DNA from: Pseudobacter ginsenosidimutans
GTDB taxonomy: Bacteria; Bacteroidota; Bacteroidia; Chitinophagales; Chitinophagaceae
Assembly: GCF_007970185.1 (NCBI RefSeq)
Contig: NZ_CP042431.1
Location: forward strand, 248,001 to 312,000
Direction: 5' to 3'
DNA: 64,000 nt
The position numbers and the translations under genes are program-made. The first letter of the stretch is position 1. The number at the start of each line of letters is the position of its first letter. Of this stretch, positions 17,198-28,300 are shown in pieces. The notes under the pieces were generated by a model. That model had not been told where the DNA came from and ran no database searches. It worked only from the letters and a program-made list of their open reading frames with translations.

Positions 17198-18448
17198 TTA
17201 CAGTTCCAGCAAGCTCTTCACAGGATCTCTTCCGATCAGCAGCTGCTCAGGATTTTCCAGCAACTCCTTCACGCGAACCAGGAAGCTTACAGACTCACGA
17301 CCATCGATGATCCTGTGATCATAGCTCAAAGCTACGTACATCATCGGCCTGATCACCACCTGACCATTGATGGCCATGGGGCGCTCCTGGATCTTGTGCA
17401 TACCCAGGATAGCAGACTGAGGAAGATTGATGATAGGTGTGCTCATCAGGCTACCGAACACGCCACCATTGGTGATGGTGAAGGTTCCGCCCTGGAGCTC
17501 TTCCATTGTGAGTTTATTGTCTTTGGCTTTACCAGCCAGTTCAATCACTTTCTTTTCGATATCAGCCATGCTGAGGCTTTCCACATTGCGGATAACCGGC
17601 ACAGTGAGACCGCGGGGTGTTGATACAGCGATGGAAATATCGGCATAATCATGATACACCAGTTGGTCGCCATCGATATAAGCATTCACCGCAGGCCATT
17701 CCTGCAATGCAATGGAACATGCTTTGGAGAAGAAGCTCATGAAACCGAGGCCCACGCCATGGATTTCCTTGAACTTGTCTTTGTATTTGGTACGGATCGC
17801 CATGATATTGGTCATGTCCACTTCATTGAAAGTGGTGAGCATGGCGGTTGTATTCTTTGATTCTACCAGTCTGCGTGAGATGGTCTTACGCAGCTGGCTC
17901 ATTTTTTCACTTCTCTTATCGCGGTTGAACAGCGCCTTGCCTCCGGTAACTTTTCCGGGATTGCTGAGGGCTGCCAGCACATCGTCTTTTATGATCTTTC
18001 CCTGGTAGCCGGTAGGCGTAACAGACTTGGGGTCCACTTTTTTGTCGGCAATGATCGCAGCTGCAACAGGAGTAGCCTTGATATCATTGGGAACAGATGC
18101 AACAGGAGCAGCGCTTTGTGCAGGAGCAGCTTCTTTTTTGGGAGCAGCAGCTTCAGCAGCTTTTCCGTTGGAAGCAGCAGCAGCGGGCGCTTCGGCCTTC
18201 TCTGGCTTCGCAGCTGTTTCATCGATGGTGGCCAGCACGTCTCCGATCTTCAGGGTATCACCTTCGGCAGCGCCTCCGGTTTTAAGTACACCTGCTTTCT
18301 CGGCATTTACTTCAAAAGTAGCTTTCTCGCTTTCCAGCTCTGCAATCACTTCGTCTCTCTCTACATAATCCCCGTCTTTCTTCACCCATTTCAAAAGGGT
18401 TACTTCACTGATAGATTCGCCTACTGTAGGAACTTTAATATCGATCAT
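17198..18448 (-). CDS. odhB: Dihydrolipoyllysine succinyltransferase, E2 of 2-oxoglutarate dehydrogenase
   Basis: E2 moves the succinyl group from E1 to CoA in the TCA cycle. Residues 1-75 form one lipoyl domain, with the lipoylated lysine at Lys42 in [11 protein letters not shown]. An Ala/Pro/Glu-rich linker follows (about 80-115). The E1/E3-binding domain lies around 115-165 ([14 protein letters not shown]). The acyltransferase catalytic domain occupies 185-416, with the catalytic pair His378 and Asp382 in DHRIIDG. The length of 416 is normal. It lies 41 bp downstream of odhA in the same operon and is followed by a terminator. E3 is not in this window. Confidence 0.95.
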   Translation of the reverse strand: MIDIKVPTVGESISEVTLLKWVKKDGDYVERDEVIAELESEKATFEVNAEKAGVLKTGGAAEGDTLKIGDVLATIDETAAKPEKAEAPAAAASNGKAAEAAAPKKEAAPAQSAAPVASVPNDIKATPVAAAIIADKKVDPKSVTPTGYQGKIIKDDVLAALSNPGKVTGGKALFNRDKRSEKMSQLRKTISRRLVESKNTTAMLTTFNEVDMTNIMAIRTKYKDKFKEIHGVGLGFMSFFSKACSIALQEWPAVNAYIDGDQLVYHDYADISIAVSTPRGLTVPVIRNVESLSMADIEKKVIELAGKAKDNKLTMEELQGGTFTITNGGVFGSLMSTPIINLPQSAILGMHKIQERPMAINGQVVIRPMMYVALSYDHRIIDGRESVSFLVRVKELLENPEQLLIGRDPVKSLLEL

Positions 18449-18489
18449 AAAATTTGTTTCGTATTATCTGTATCTGTAGTGTTGATCAA

Positions 18490-21249
18490 TCAAATTGAAA
18501 AGGCTGTATCGATGATCTCTGCCTGTTCCTGTGCATGCACTTTGGCATAACCGGTAGCAGTAGCCGCACTTGGCTGACGGCTGATCACACCATAGTTGAT
18601 GCTGGTCAGGTTCATTTTCAGGAAGCTGGCCGCGCCCATGTTCAGCGGCTCTTCCTGAACCCAGAACCAGGTAGCCTTGCTATATTTCGCATACAGGGCT
18701 TCCAGTTGTTTCAGTGGCAGCGGATACAATTGCTCCAGGCGGATGATGGCCGTATCTTTCTTACCTTCTTTCTGCTGACGGTCCAGGAGATCGTAGTAGA
18801 TCTTTCCACTGCAGAACAGCACTTTGGTTACTTCATCTGCATTCACAAAGGTATCATCGATCACTTCCCTGAATCCTCCGTTCAGGAACTCATCCATTTT
18901 GGAATAAGTGCCGGGGTGACGCAGGTTTGCCTTGGGAGCGAAGTTGATCCATGGTTTGCGGAATGGCCATGCCAGTTGCCTGCGCATCGCGTGGAAGAAG
19001 TTGGAAGCGGTAGTGATATTGGTCAGTACCATATTCAGTTCAGCGCCCATTGCCAGGAAACGCTCCATACGGGCGGAACTGTGCTCGGGGCCCTGTCCTT
19101 CATATCCGTGGGGCAGCAGCATCACCACACCGTCCATGCGGTTCCATTTCTGCTCACCGGCAGAGATGAACTGGTCGATCATGGTCTGTGCGCCATTGCT
19201 GAAATCTCCGAACTGCGCTTCCCAGAGCACGAGGCTGTTGGGATTGGCTAACGCGTAGCCGTATTCGAAACCAAGCACAGCGTATTCGCTGAGCAGGGAA
19301 TTGTAGATCCTGAATTTTCCGGTAGCGCCGGGGATATTGCTGAGACGGCTGTATGACTGATCGGTATTCTCATCTCTCAGTACAGCATGACGGTGAGAGA
19401 AAGTACCGCGACAAACATCCTGTCCGCTCATGCGAACATCGTTGCCATCCACCAGCAGGCTTCCGTAGGCAAGAAGCTCGGCTGTGGCCCAATCCACTTT
19501 TCCTTCTTCAGTGAATAGTTTGATCTTGTCCTGGATGATCTTCTCCACTTTCTTCAGTGGCTTGAAGTCTGCAGGCCAGGTCATGAGTGCGTCGAATATT
19601 TTTTTGAAGTTCTCCTGGTTGATAGCTGTATCAGGGCTCTGATCGAAATCTTCGGGAGTTGCCTTACGCAGGCTCTTCCACCAGAGCTCAGGTTGCTGAT
19701 AATGATATGGAAGAGGATGTTGTTTTACTTCATCCAGTCTTTCCTGGAGATCGCTCCAGAATTTCTTTTCCATTTCCTTCGCCAGGTCTTTGGCATCGGC
19801 CTCACCATTCTCCAGCAGGAAGTTGGTATACACTTCACGTGGATTGGGATGTTTATCGATCAGCGAATACAGTCCGGGTTGGGTGAACTTCGGATCATCG
19901 CCTTCATTGTGACCATGTTTACGGTAGCACACCATATCGATGAAGAAATCTTCATTGAATTCCTGGCGGTAGCGGATGGCGATCTCTGCGCATTTCACTA
20001 CTGCTTCGGCATCGTCTCCGTTCACATGCATCACCGGGGCCTGGATCATGGCGGCGAGGGAAGTACAGTAGTCGGAGCTTCTTGCATCATCGAAATCGGT
20101 GGTGAAACCGATCTGGTTATTGATCACGAAGTGAAGCGTACCACCGGTATAGTAACCTTTAAGGTCGCTCATCTGGGCCACTTCATATACAACACCCTGA
20201 CCTGCGATACTGGCATCGCCGTGGATCAGGATGGGGAGGATCTTGTCGTAATCGCTTTCGTAAAGCACATCGGCTTTTGCACGAGCGAAACCTACAACTA
20301 CAGGGTCAACCGCTTCCAGGTGGGAAGGGTTGGGCATGAGTTTAAGGTGGATGGTTTTGCCGTCTGGTGTATTCACTTCACTGCCGTAGCCGAGGTGATA
20401 TTTCACGTCGCCGGAGCCCATGGTCTGGTCCATTTTTGCAGTGCCTTCAAATTCGCTGAAGATCTGCTCATAGGTTTTGCCCATCACATTGGCCAGTACA
20501 TTGAGGCGTCCGCGATGCGCCATACCGATCACCACTTCCTGTACACCACCTTCTGCAGCGGAGTTGATGATGGCATCCAGTGCGGGAATGGTGGTTTCGC
20601 CACCTTCCAGCGAGAATCTTTTCTGACCAACATATTTGGTATGGAGGAATTTCTCGAACATAACGCCCTGGTTCAGTTTTTCCAGGATGCGTTTTTTCTG
20701 CGGAAGGCCGAGTGGCTTCGCAAAATTCCTTTCCATTTCATTGGTGAGCCAGTCCACCTTTTTCTGGTCGCTGATGTATTTGAATTCGAGGCCCACGTGA
20801 TTGGCATAGGTTTGCTGCAGGTGGGCAAGAATGTTCTTAAGCGTGGTAGTGCCCAGTCCGATAAGGTTACCGGCCTGGAAGGACTTATCGAGATCCGCAT
20901 CGGAAAGGCCGTAGAACGACAACTCCAGGTTGGCGCCGCGATCCTTGCGTGGGCGGATAGGATTGGTTTTGGCAATGAGATGCCCCTTGTTGCGGTAACC
21001 GAGGATGAGGCGGTATGCACCGACTTCTTTCTTCCAGTCGATACCAGCACCTGCAGTTCCTGTCTCAGTGGCTACGCCATTGGCAGCGTGTCCGTTAGAG
21101 CCGGCTTTACCTTCAGCTACAGCAAAATCAAAACCTTCGAAAAATTTTCTGAACTCGGGATCTACACCTTCTGGGTTTTTCAAAAAATCCTGGTATAGGC
21201 TCTCAATAAAGGCAGGATGAGAGTTAGTGATATACGAAAAGTCCTTCAT
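18490..21249 (-). CDS. odhA: 2-oxoglutarate dehydrogenase E1 component
   Basis: E1 decarboxylates 2-oxoglutarate with thiamine diphosphate and passes the succinyl group to E2. The N-terminal E2-binding segment is FIESLYQDFLKNPEGVDPEF (about 15-34). The first TPP half holds GMAHRGRLNVLAN, GDVKYHLG and HGDASIAGQGVVYE. The transketolase-like second half has FRIYNSLLSEYAVLGFEYG and LLPHGYEGQGPEHSS. At 919 residues it is a full-length homodimeric E1. It is the first gene of the odhAB operon; a TATATTTG -7 box lies about 40 bp upstream. Confidence 0.95.
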   Translation of the reverse strand: MKDFSYITNSHPAFIESLYQDFLKNPEGVDPEFRKFFEGFDFAVAEGKAGSNGHAANGVATETGTAGAGIDWKKEVGAYRLILGYRNKGHLIAKTNPIRPRKDRGANLELSFYGLSDADLDKSFQAGNLIGLGTTTLKNILAHLQQTYANHVGLEFKYISDQKKVDWLTNEMERNFAKPLGLPQKKRILEKLNQGVMFEKFLHTKYVGQKRFSLEGGETTIPALDAIINSAAEGGVQEVVIGMAHRGRLNVLANVMGKTYEQIFSEFEGTAKMDQTMGSGDVKYHLGYGSEVNTPDGKTIHLKLMPNPSHLEAVDPVVVGFARAKADVLYESDYDKILPILIHGDASIAGQGVVYEVAQMSDLKGYYTGGTLHFVINNQIGFTTDFDDARSSDYCTSLAAMIQAPVMHVNGDDAEAVVKCAEIAIRYRQEFNEDFFIDMVCYRKHGHNEGDDPKFTQPGLYSLIDKHPNPREVYTNFLLENGEADAKDLAKEMEKKFWSDLQERLDEVKQHPLPYHYQQPELWWKSLRKATPEDFDQSPDTAINQENFKKIFDALMTWPADFKPLKKVEKIIQDKIKLFTEEGKVDWATAELLAYGSLLVDGNDVRMSGQDVCRGTFSHRHAVLRDENTDQSYSRLSNIPGATGKFRIYNSLLSEYAVLGFEYGYALANPNSLVLWEAQFGDFSNGAQTMIDQFISAGEQKWNRMDGVVMLLPHGYEGQGPEHSSARMERFLAMGAELNMVLTNITTASNFFHAMRRQLAWPFRKPWINFAPKANLRHPGTYSKMDEFLNGGFREVIDDTFVNADEVTKVLFCSGKIYYDLLDRQQKEGKKDTAIIRLEQLYPLPLKQLEALYAKYSKATWFWVQEEPLNMGAASFLKMNLTSINYGVISRQPSAATATGYAKVHAQEQAEIIDTAFSI

Positions 21250-21288
21250 GAAGAAGCGGTTGAATCTAAATGTTTAAAATTCGGGCTA

Positions 21289-21296
21289 CAAATATA
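21289..21296 (-). promoter_or_regulatory. -7 box of the odhA promoter
   Basis: On the minus strand this reads TATATTTG, a consensus -7 element, 40 bases before the odhA ATG. The -33 element is not clear. Confidence 0.5.
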
Positions 21297-21718
21297 ACCA
21301 CGATTGGTCTGATTAACAGGAGATCAGGTTATTTTTTGCATTAAAGTTAGGGCAATAATCAGGCCGCGGGCTGAAATGGCCGCTGGTGTGACATTTCAGC
21401 AGATTTGGAGCTCTGATCGATGCCCCCGATATTAACAAAGTCAGAAAGCGGAAAGTTTTGACGCAGGTTTGATCTGACCACGAATTGTACAATGCAATGC
21501 CTGGCCATTTTCACGGCTGTACAATCTTCAGGCGCCCGCTGCCAAAGGTTTCCGGTTGACTGTTCCACAGAAAGGGCAGGAAATTTCTGCCCCGAACAAC
21601 ATTTTTTGATTACCTTTGCCGCTCATTTATCACCCGGTAAATGGCTAAGGATCTGAAGTTTGGATCTTAATCCCGGATCGGTTCCGGGGAAAAGCCCAAC
21701 AACTTTTTATTAAACTTG

Positions 21719-21750
21719 TTTGGTTAGTATCCCTTCAACTCTTACCTTTG
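21719..21750 (+). promoter_or_regulatory. rpsT promoter
   Basis: TTTG at 21719-21722 and TACCTTTG at 21743-21750 are spaced 20 bp apart, a full match to the Bacteroidota consensus, 23 bases before the rpsT ATG. Confidence 0.7.
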
Positions 21751-21773
21751 CCGTCCTTAATTTTAGAAACGAA

Positions 21774-22031
21774 ATGGCAAATCATAAGGCTACCAAAAAA
21801 GATGTGCGTCAGGCCGCAAAACGTCGCGAAAGAAATAAATATTACGGAAAGACCACCCGCAATGCAATCCGTGACCTGAAGGCATTGAAAACAGGTAAGG
21901 AAGCCGGCGAGCAACTGCCTGAAGTGGCATCTATGATCGACAAGCTCGCAAAAAGAGGCATCATTCACCGCAACAAAGCAGCGAACCTGAAAAGCAAGCT
22001 CGCCAAGAAGGTGAATACTCTGGCAAAATAA
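21774..22031 (+). CDS. rpsT: 30S ribosomal protein S20
   Basis: This 85-residue basic protein binds the lower part of 16S rRNA in the small subunit. The start at 21774 gives the family's own beginning MANHKATKKDVRQ; an in-frame ATG 18 codons earlier overlaps the promoter and is rejected. The helical, Lys/Arg-rich sequence (AAKRRERNKYYGK, KRGIIHRNKAANLKSKLAKK) is typical. It is transcribed alone between its own promoter and terminator. Confidence 0.96.
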   Translation: MANHKATKKDVRQAAKRRERNKYYGKTTRNAIRDLKALKTGKEAGEQLPEVASMIDKLAKRGIIHRNKAANLKSKLAKKVNTLAK

Positions 22032-22056
22032 GCTATCGAACGTATTTTAATATACC

Positions 22057-22086
22057 AGTCCCGCTGACAAGGCGGGACTTTTTCGT
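22057..22086 (+). terminator. Rho-independent terminator of rpsT
   Basis: AGTCCCGC (22057-22064) pairs with GCGGGACT (22072-22079) around TGACAAG and is followed by TTTTTCG. Confidence 0.92.
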
Positions 22087-22192
22087 TTTCCACCAGCCCC
22101 TCCTCTTCCCTTCCCTATTTACTACCCTTCGGCATTTTTTCCGCACCGCCTTTCCAGCGCTTTACTATTTTTATTGTCCAACCCGGTTAACT

Positions 22193-23923
22193 ATGCGAAA
22201 ATCTGCTTTACTCATCGTCACCTGTATTATTTCACAATTGATCATGAGCCAAACCATCACTACAACTTTTGAAGCAACTGATGGAAAAGAAACACCCACC
22301 TATTCCCAGATCATTGCCTGGTGGAAGCAGCTCGATCAAAAGTTCGCTGAAGTCAGCATGCTCACCATGGGCCCCACAGATGCCGGCTTTCCCCTGCACC
22401 TCGTGATCCTGTCAAAAGACAAAGACACCAACCTGGCCAGCCTCCTCAAAAAGAACAAGCGCGTTATCCTCATCAATAACGGCATCCACCCCGGCGAACC
22501 CGATGGCATCGACGCCAGTATGCTGCTGGTCCGCGACTATATTACCGGCAAACATCAACTGCCTTCCAATGTAGTGCTTGCCATCATTCCGGTTTACAAT
22601 ATCGGGGGATGCCTCAATCGCAGTGAATACTATCGGGTAGACCAGGAAGGCCCAACAGCTTTCGGTTCCCGCGGCAATTCACAAAACCTCGATCTCAATC
22701 GTGATTTCATCAAATGCGATTCCAAAGAAGCCCGCTCCTTCGCGGAGATCTTCCATGCCTGCGATCCGGATGTTTTTGTAGACAATCACGTAAGCAATGG
22801 CGCCGACTACCAGCATATCATGACGCTCCTCAGCTCGCAGCATAATAAGCTCGGCGGCGCCATGGGAGAATTCCTGCACAAGACTTTCGAGCCAGCCTTA
22901 TACAAAGAGATGAAGGAAAGAAATTTTGAAATGGTGCCATATGTGGACTTCGCCGGTAAAACTCCGGAAGAAGGTCTCAATGCCTATTTCGATGGGCCAC
23001 GCTACAGCAGCGGCTTTGCCACGCTCTGGCATAGCTTCGCCTTTGTGCCGGAAACACATATGCTCAAGAGCTATCCGCAACGTGTGGCTGCCACTTATGC
23101 GCTCATGCAATGCTTCATCAACTTCACATCCAAACACAGCGAACAGATCAAAACAATCAGGGAACAAACGAAAAAGTCCACCATCACCCAATCTGCCTTC
23201 CCTATCGCCTGGGAGGCTGACAAGCAGGTGTCCATACCCGTTACTTACAAAGGATATGGTTCAGGTATGAAGACCAGCGAAGTATCCGGACTGCCCCGTT
23301 TGTATTACGATCGCAGCCAACCCTGGACCAAGGAAATTCCCTACTTCCATCAATACAATGTCAAGACCACGATAGAGAAGCCCAAAGCATATATCATTCC
23401 ACAGGGCTGGTGGAAAGTGATCCAACTGCTGAAACTGAACCATATCAAAATGCGCCGGCTTACCAACGACAGCACTGTGAATGTGGAAGCCTACCGTATC
23501 GAAAGCTATACTGCTTCTCCCCGCCCATACGAATCTCACCATAACAATAGTGAGGTAAAAGTCAGCAGCCGCAACATCACCAAAACTTTCCGAAAAGGCG
23601 ATTACTATATACCGTTAGACCAGGCGGGCAACCGTTTCCTGGTGGAAGTGCTGGAACCGCATGCGCCGGATTCCTATTTTGCCTGGAATTTCTTCGATGG
23701 CATTTTATCGCAGAAAGAAGGATTCAGCAGTTATGCTTTTGAAGACAAGGCAGCAGATTACCTGAAAGAACACCCGGAGCTGAGAACAAAACTGGAAGAA
23801 AAAAAGGCCGTGGATACGGCCTTTGCGAAAAGCGCTTACACGCAACTCGATTTCATTTTTAAAAATTCACCTTACTATGAACCGGGACATATGCAATACC
23901 CCGTATTCCGTGTATTGAAATGA
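22193..23923 (+). CDS. Secreted M14-family zinc peptidase
   Basis: The 576-residue protein has a signal peptide (about residues 1-19, ending in IMSQ). The zinc carboxypeptidase domain shows HPGE, with His99 and Glu102 as ligands. SQNLDLNRDFIK and DNHVSNGADYQH follow, and PETHMLKSY has a candidate catalytic Glu. The C-terminal 200 residues form an accessory domain. It differs in architecture and sequence from the M14 protein at 11259-13844. It probably digests peptides in the periplasm. It is preceded by the rpsT terminator and so has its own transcript. Confidence 0.85.
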   Translation: MRKSALLIVTCIISQLIMSQTITTTFEATDGKETPTYSQIIAWWKQLDQKFAEVSMLTMGPTDAGFPLHLVILSKDKDTNLASLLKKNKRVILINNGIHPGEPDGIDASMLLVRDYITGKHQLPSNVVLAIIPVYNIGGCLNRSEYYRVDQEGPTAFGSRGNSQNLDLNRDFIKCDSKEARSFAEIFHACDPDVFVDNHVSNGADYQHIMTLLSSQHNKLGGAMGEFLHKTFEPALYKEMKERNFEMVPYVDFAGKTPEEGLNAYFDGPRYSSGFATLWHSFAFVPETHMLKSYPQRVAATYALMQCFINFTSKHSEQIKTIREQTKKSTITQSAFPIAWEADKQVSIPVTYKGYGSGMKTSEVSGLPRLYYDRSQPWTKEIPYFHQYNVKTTIEKPKAYIIPQGWWKVIQLLKLNHIKMRRLTNDSTVNVEAYRIESYTASPRPYESHHNNSEVKVSSRNITKTFRKGDYYIPLDQAGNRFLVEVLEPHAPDSYFAWNFFDGILSQKEGFSSYAFEDKAADYLKEHPELRTKLEEKKAVDTAFAKSAYTQLDFIFKNSPYYEPGHMQYPVFRVLK

Positions 23924-23978
23924 CATGCAAGGCTGCCAGCCGCTCATCCCCCAACGTGCGACTGGACAGCGTCTCACA

Positions 23979-24437
23979 TTATTTATGATCACCAGGTTGG
24001 TATACACCAGGTTTTGGTCCGTTTGAACGTACAAACCTGTTCCACATATTGATGGCAATAACCGCCATGGTTATCTTGCCAATTTCATCCTTGCTGTAAT
24101 ATTTGTTCAGTTCGTCGTGGATATTATCGGCATTCTTGTTGGCGGGTAAATAAGTGAGCTCTTCTGCAAATTCCAATACCGCTTGTTCCTGTGGCGTGTA
24201 GTAAGGAGTTTCCCTCCAGGCTGGTAAGGAATACAAACGCTTCGCATCTTCACCCGCCACGATCGCATCTTTATAATGCATATCGATGCAATAAGCGCAG
24301 CTGTTGATATAGGAAACACGGAGCTTGATCAGGTGGACCAGGGAATGATCGAGGCCGGAATGATCTACAAAACCCTGAATTCCTGCCAGTGCAGCGTATG
24401 CTCCCTTGGGCAATTCGCTATAACTAATACGTTCCAT
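23979..24437 (-). CDS. Carboxymuconolactone decarboxylase family protein (AhpD-like), ECF41 partner
   Basis: The start at 24437 gives the usual MERISYSELPKGAY opening; the frame is open 19 codons further, but that stretch is not protein-like. The 152-residue protein has the CxxC redox pair Cys47 and Cys50 with His54 (SCAYCIDMH), the AhpD alkylhydroperoxidase signature. Such proteins form all-helical oligomers that reduce peroxides or handle related substrates. It follows an ECF41 sigma gene by 60 bp, the diagnostic gene pair of that sigma group, and is the expected target of that sigma factor. Confidence 0.88.
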   Translation of the reverse strand: MERISYSELPKGAYAALAGIQGFVDHSGLDHSLVHLIKLRVSYINSCAYCIDMHYKDAIVAGEDAKRLYSLPAWRETPYYTPQEQAVLEFAEELTYLPANKNADNIHDELNKYYSKDEIGKITMAVIAINMWNRFVRSNGPKPGVYQPGDHK

Positions 24438-24497
24438 ATGATAATTATTTACTTGTTTGATATAATAACAAACAAGCATCCCGGAACGTGACAAGTT

Positions 24498-25337
24498 CTA
24501 TAAACTTTCCTGTAAGATTTTGAGTTTGTCAGGATTACGCATGAAGTAAACATTCAGCAACTGGCCATTTTCGATCACAAAGACCATGGCCGTCACCAGT
24601 TCATCGCCCTGATAATAAAAAAGTGCAGGCTGGTGGTTGATCTCTTTTTGTACTTCGCGAAACTGAGCATAATATTTATGCTTGATGGCCATAAGGAGTT
24701 TGGCCACATTTTGGATACCGGCCACAGGGTTCCTGAACGCCACAGCTTTTCCACCGCCATCGGAGATCACAACGATGTCTTTATGCAACAGTTGTTCAAG
24801 CTTAGAGGTATCGCCATTACGGATCACTTCCATGTATTTGGAAACGTAGTCGGCAGGAACGGTAGAGTCCGCTTGCGGAGCGGGCTCGCGGAGTTTTGAT
24901 TTGGCGCGGCTGAGCAGTTTTCGACTATTCTCTACTGTGAGATCAAGCGCCTGAGCGATCTCCTCATGCTCATAATCGAATGCTTCTTTTAGTATGAAGA
25001 CGGCCCTTTCTTTTGGATTGAGTTTTTCCAGGAGCACCAGGAGGGAATAACTCAACACATCTTTTTTATTGAGGATGGTGTCAGCGGCATCGGTAGCTAC
25101 CATTTCCGGCAACCATTCGCCCGGGTAGCTGTCGATCAGTTGCTGCTGGCGGTTCTTCAGATTGATGGCCAGGTTGATGACGGTGCGAACAAGATAGGCT
25201 TTCTTGTTTTCGATATGCTCCGTATTGGCCTGCATGAATTTAAGATAGGCATCCTGCACGATGTCTTTCGCATCGTGCAGGGAGCCTAAGATATTATAGG
25301 CGTACGTGGTCAATAAAGGTCGTAACGCGTCTGTCAA
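24498..25337 (-). CDS. RNA polymerase sigma factor, ECF41 family
   Basis: The 279-residue protein has a shortened sigma region 2 (ILGSLHDAKDIVQDAYLKF, about 16-34), region 4 (LNPKERAVFILKEAFDYEHEEIAQAL, about 106-131) and a 120-residue SnoaL-like C-terminal domain. ECF41 factors carry this extension instead of a separate anti-sigma. The three diagnostic motifs are present: WLPE (75-78), DGGGK (193-197) and NPDKL (268-272). The linked carboxymuconolactone decarboxylase gene also fits. The start codon lies 8 bp past the alpha-2-macroglobulin stop, so the gene may also be read from that long transcript. Confidence 0.92.
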   Translation of the reverse strand: MTDALRPLLTTYAYNILGSLHDAKDIVQDAYLKFMQANTEHIENKKAYLVRTVINLAINLKNRQQQLIDSYPGEWLPEMVATDAADTILNKKDVLSYSLLVLLEKLNPKERAVFILKEAFDYEHEEIAQALDLTVENSRKLLSRAKSKLREPAPQADSTVPADYVSKYMEVIRNGDTSKLEQLLHKDIVVISDGGGKAVAFRNPVAGIQNVAKLLMAIKHKYYAQFREVQKEINHQPALFYYQGDELVTAMVFVIENGQLLNVYFMRNPDKLKILQESL

Positions 25338-25345
25338 TTTCTAAT

Positions 25346-28300
25346 TTATTGCGTCACCCTGATGGTGCCTGCGCCATGATAGCTGTGGAATTCTCCGTTG
25401 TACATGGCATCTGCACTTACAGGGCCCATATGGAATACGCCCGGTGAAACGGCGCGCACTGCATAGTAATAGGTTTGTCTTTGACTGTAAAGATCCACAA
25501 AGAGATTGATCCTGTCGTCACGCACATCCAGCGCAGTAGGCGTTGATGCATCTTTGATCCAATCCATTCCGGGGATCTCTTTCGTACGTGGGTTCTCGAT
25601 CTCGAATCCGGCAGGGATCAGGTCGGATACTGCAATGTTCTCGATAGAACCTGAATAAACTTTCTCCAGTGTGATCTTCACCACTACCAGGTCGTTCTGT
25701 TTGAAAGTATTACCGCTCACTGCACGGCCATAGCGATCATAGAAGCTGCGGCGCACGCGGATGAAATTATCTTCTTCCTTGTAAGTACCGCTTACGCTGA
25801 TACCTTCACTTTGCCAGAAGTAATACAATCTGCCTTCGCCTTTTGTTACGATCTCCACATTTGTTCCGCCAAGTTGTGCAGCGCTGAGCCTGATAGCGCC
25901 ATTCTCGTTCGTCTTGCCCACTACTTTTCCGTTCACTTTCACTTCAGCCACTGCAGTGGATTTGTTAGCGGCTTTCGCCATTTTACCCAGTGCGATAAAG
26001 CTGAATGCACATTCCTGTGTGCTGTACCAGCTGCGCGCTTTCATCAGGTTGGCAACATGACCGGCCATCACTCCTACCTGTGCATTACCCGGATCGGCAT
26101 CTATCAATGCGCTGAGCGCAATGGCCTCATCGCGAATATCGGAGTAGAAGCTGCCACCAGTCTGTGCTACGGAGACCTCACCAGAAAATGAGCCCGGCAG
26201 GAACTCTTTGAATTTGGCTTTATCACCTGCAATGGCATAGGCTACCGAAAGCAGGTATTTGGAATCCAGGCTCAGCAATTGCGGATTGGATTTGTAATAG
26301 TTCATCACCGGTACATTGGGCTTGCCAGCCAGGGCCAGTACATATAAGGAGTATGCCACTTCTTTCGGAGCGATCTTTTTCTTCTGGCTCTGATTATAAT
26401 AGTATTCGATGGTTTCCCTGTTCTTCAGTTTGTTGTTGACATAGCCCAGCACGCCACTAAGCACATTCTTGTTCACATCGAATCCCGCTTTCTGCGCTTC
26501 CACCAGGAAGTGCGCAGCATATACACTTGTCCACCAGTTCTCGGTTCCTTCTCCATCCCAGAGAGTGATGGCGCCTGAATACAATTGACGGAGCTTGATC
26601 TTGCGGATCGCTTCCAGCACATTGTAATTGGCGTTGGATTTTGCCACACTGCTCTTCATTTGCATTTGCTCAGCAAGATCGCTGTAATACAATTGCGGGA
26701 AGGCGGCAGATACCGTTTGCTCGGTACATCCGTAAGGATATTGCACGAGGTAGCGGAATTGTTTGCCGAGATCGAGCGCCGGTGAGCGATTGATCACGAG
26801 CGAATAATCCGTACTGCCCGGCATGAAATCATTGAGCGGGATATTGAGGCGTTGTACATTGCTGTTCAATATGGATCCGCTTCCTGTTTGCACTTGCAAT
26901 GGTGAAGCAGGACGCACACTGATCTCGGTTTCGTCGGAGAATTTCTCCCCCAGTCCCTGCACATCCACGCGCACTTTGCCCACATTCACACTGGGCGCAG
27001 CCACTACCTGGAACACTGCCCTGTTCTCGCTGTTGGCGGCCAGTGAAACGCTCTGGCTCTTATCGCCCACCACTTGTAAAGGACCGCTCACACTGAGTGT
27101 GGCAGAAGCAGTAGTGGCTTTGGCGGTGGTATTGGTGATCACCACGGGAACGGTAACTGTATCTTTTGGTGTGAGGAATCTCGGTAATGCAGTGCTGAGC
27201 ACGATCGGATCAGCCACTTTCATATTGGATTCACCACTACCGAAACTTTCATTCTTATAAGCAACAGCCATCAGTCTCACTTCACCACTGAATTGAGGCA
27301 GATCGAATTCGAAGCTGGCTTCACCACTTCCATCGGCCTGTTTGATACCACTCCAGTAAGAAACGATCTTCACGCGTTTGGCCGGCATGGGGTTGGTGCG
27401 TTTGTTCATGTCCATTTCTCCGTCACCACCGGTACTGCTTAAGCGCGATCGCAGTTCGGGGAAGAGTAATGGATAGAGATCATATGCATTCACTTCCAGT
27501 GCGCGGTTCGCATAGAAGTGACCGTAAGGATCGGGTGTTTTGAAGTCGCTCACCTGCAATACACCATTGTCAACGGCGGCCAGCGTGACCATACTACCTG
27601 GTGCAGCTTTCACTTTTATCACCTGGTGAGTGCGGCTTCTGACGGCCTGCGGCGCTTCGATCTTCACAGGGATCTTGCGGCTCGCCTCTTCCACGCGCAG
27701 GCTCTGGAAGCCGTGCGCCACGGTGAGCGGCATATCACTGATCTCATGCGGCTTGATGAGCGTGGCTGTTACATATACGTTGGGCAGGTGCTCGGCAGTG
27801 ATCTTGAGATCAACGGAGGCTGTCCTGTTTTCTACATTTACATATTGATGCGAGATCACATGATCTGTTTCCATGGTCACCAGCATCCGGCCGCTGAACG
27901 GTGTTTTGAAAAGCACTTTCGCGCTCTCGCCGGTCTGGTAGCTGGTTTTGTCTACGGCGATATCGATATTACCTTCTGTATCCACTTCAAAAGAGGTATT
28001 GTCGCCACCCCAGAAACCATAACTGTAAAAATCTTTGCTTACATAGGCCGATGCACCGGGGATGGATATACGCAGTTCGTAGTTGCCCGGAGAACGCGGT
28101 GTATAATTATAAGAAGCCTGATCGCCGGTTACAGAGATCTGCTGATCGGCCACGATCTTATCATCACGTTGTGAAGTGTAACGGAAATAATCGCCGTCTT
28201 TGGTGAGTACGGTCCTGTATTCTTTCTTGATCACTTTCACCTGCGCTTTGGCACCGCTGAGTACGTTCTCGTTTTTATCCAGTGCAATCAGCGGGAAGCG

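Larger units (their letters stand above)
21250..21773. other. Regulatory intergenic region between odhA and rpsT
   Basis: No gene was recognised in these 524 bp. It holds the odhA -7 box near 21289, two TACCTTTG boxes on the plus strand (21611 and 21743), and a hairpin (CCCGGA/TCCGGG, about 21673-21689) between them. An RNA started at the first box would carry a leader of about 150 bases to rpsT or be a separate small RNA. Confidence 0.45.

Noticed and set aside
19693-21198. A 501-codon plus-strand frame antisense to odhA
   Set aside because: It is the complement of a highly conserved gene. The long open antisense frame follows from odhA codon usage and shows no known motif.
21359-21568. A 69-codon minus-strand frame upstream of rpsT
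   Set aside because: No family, no promoter, and composition unlike the neighbouring genes.
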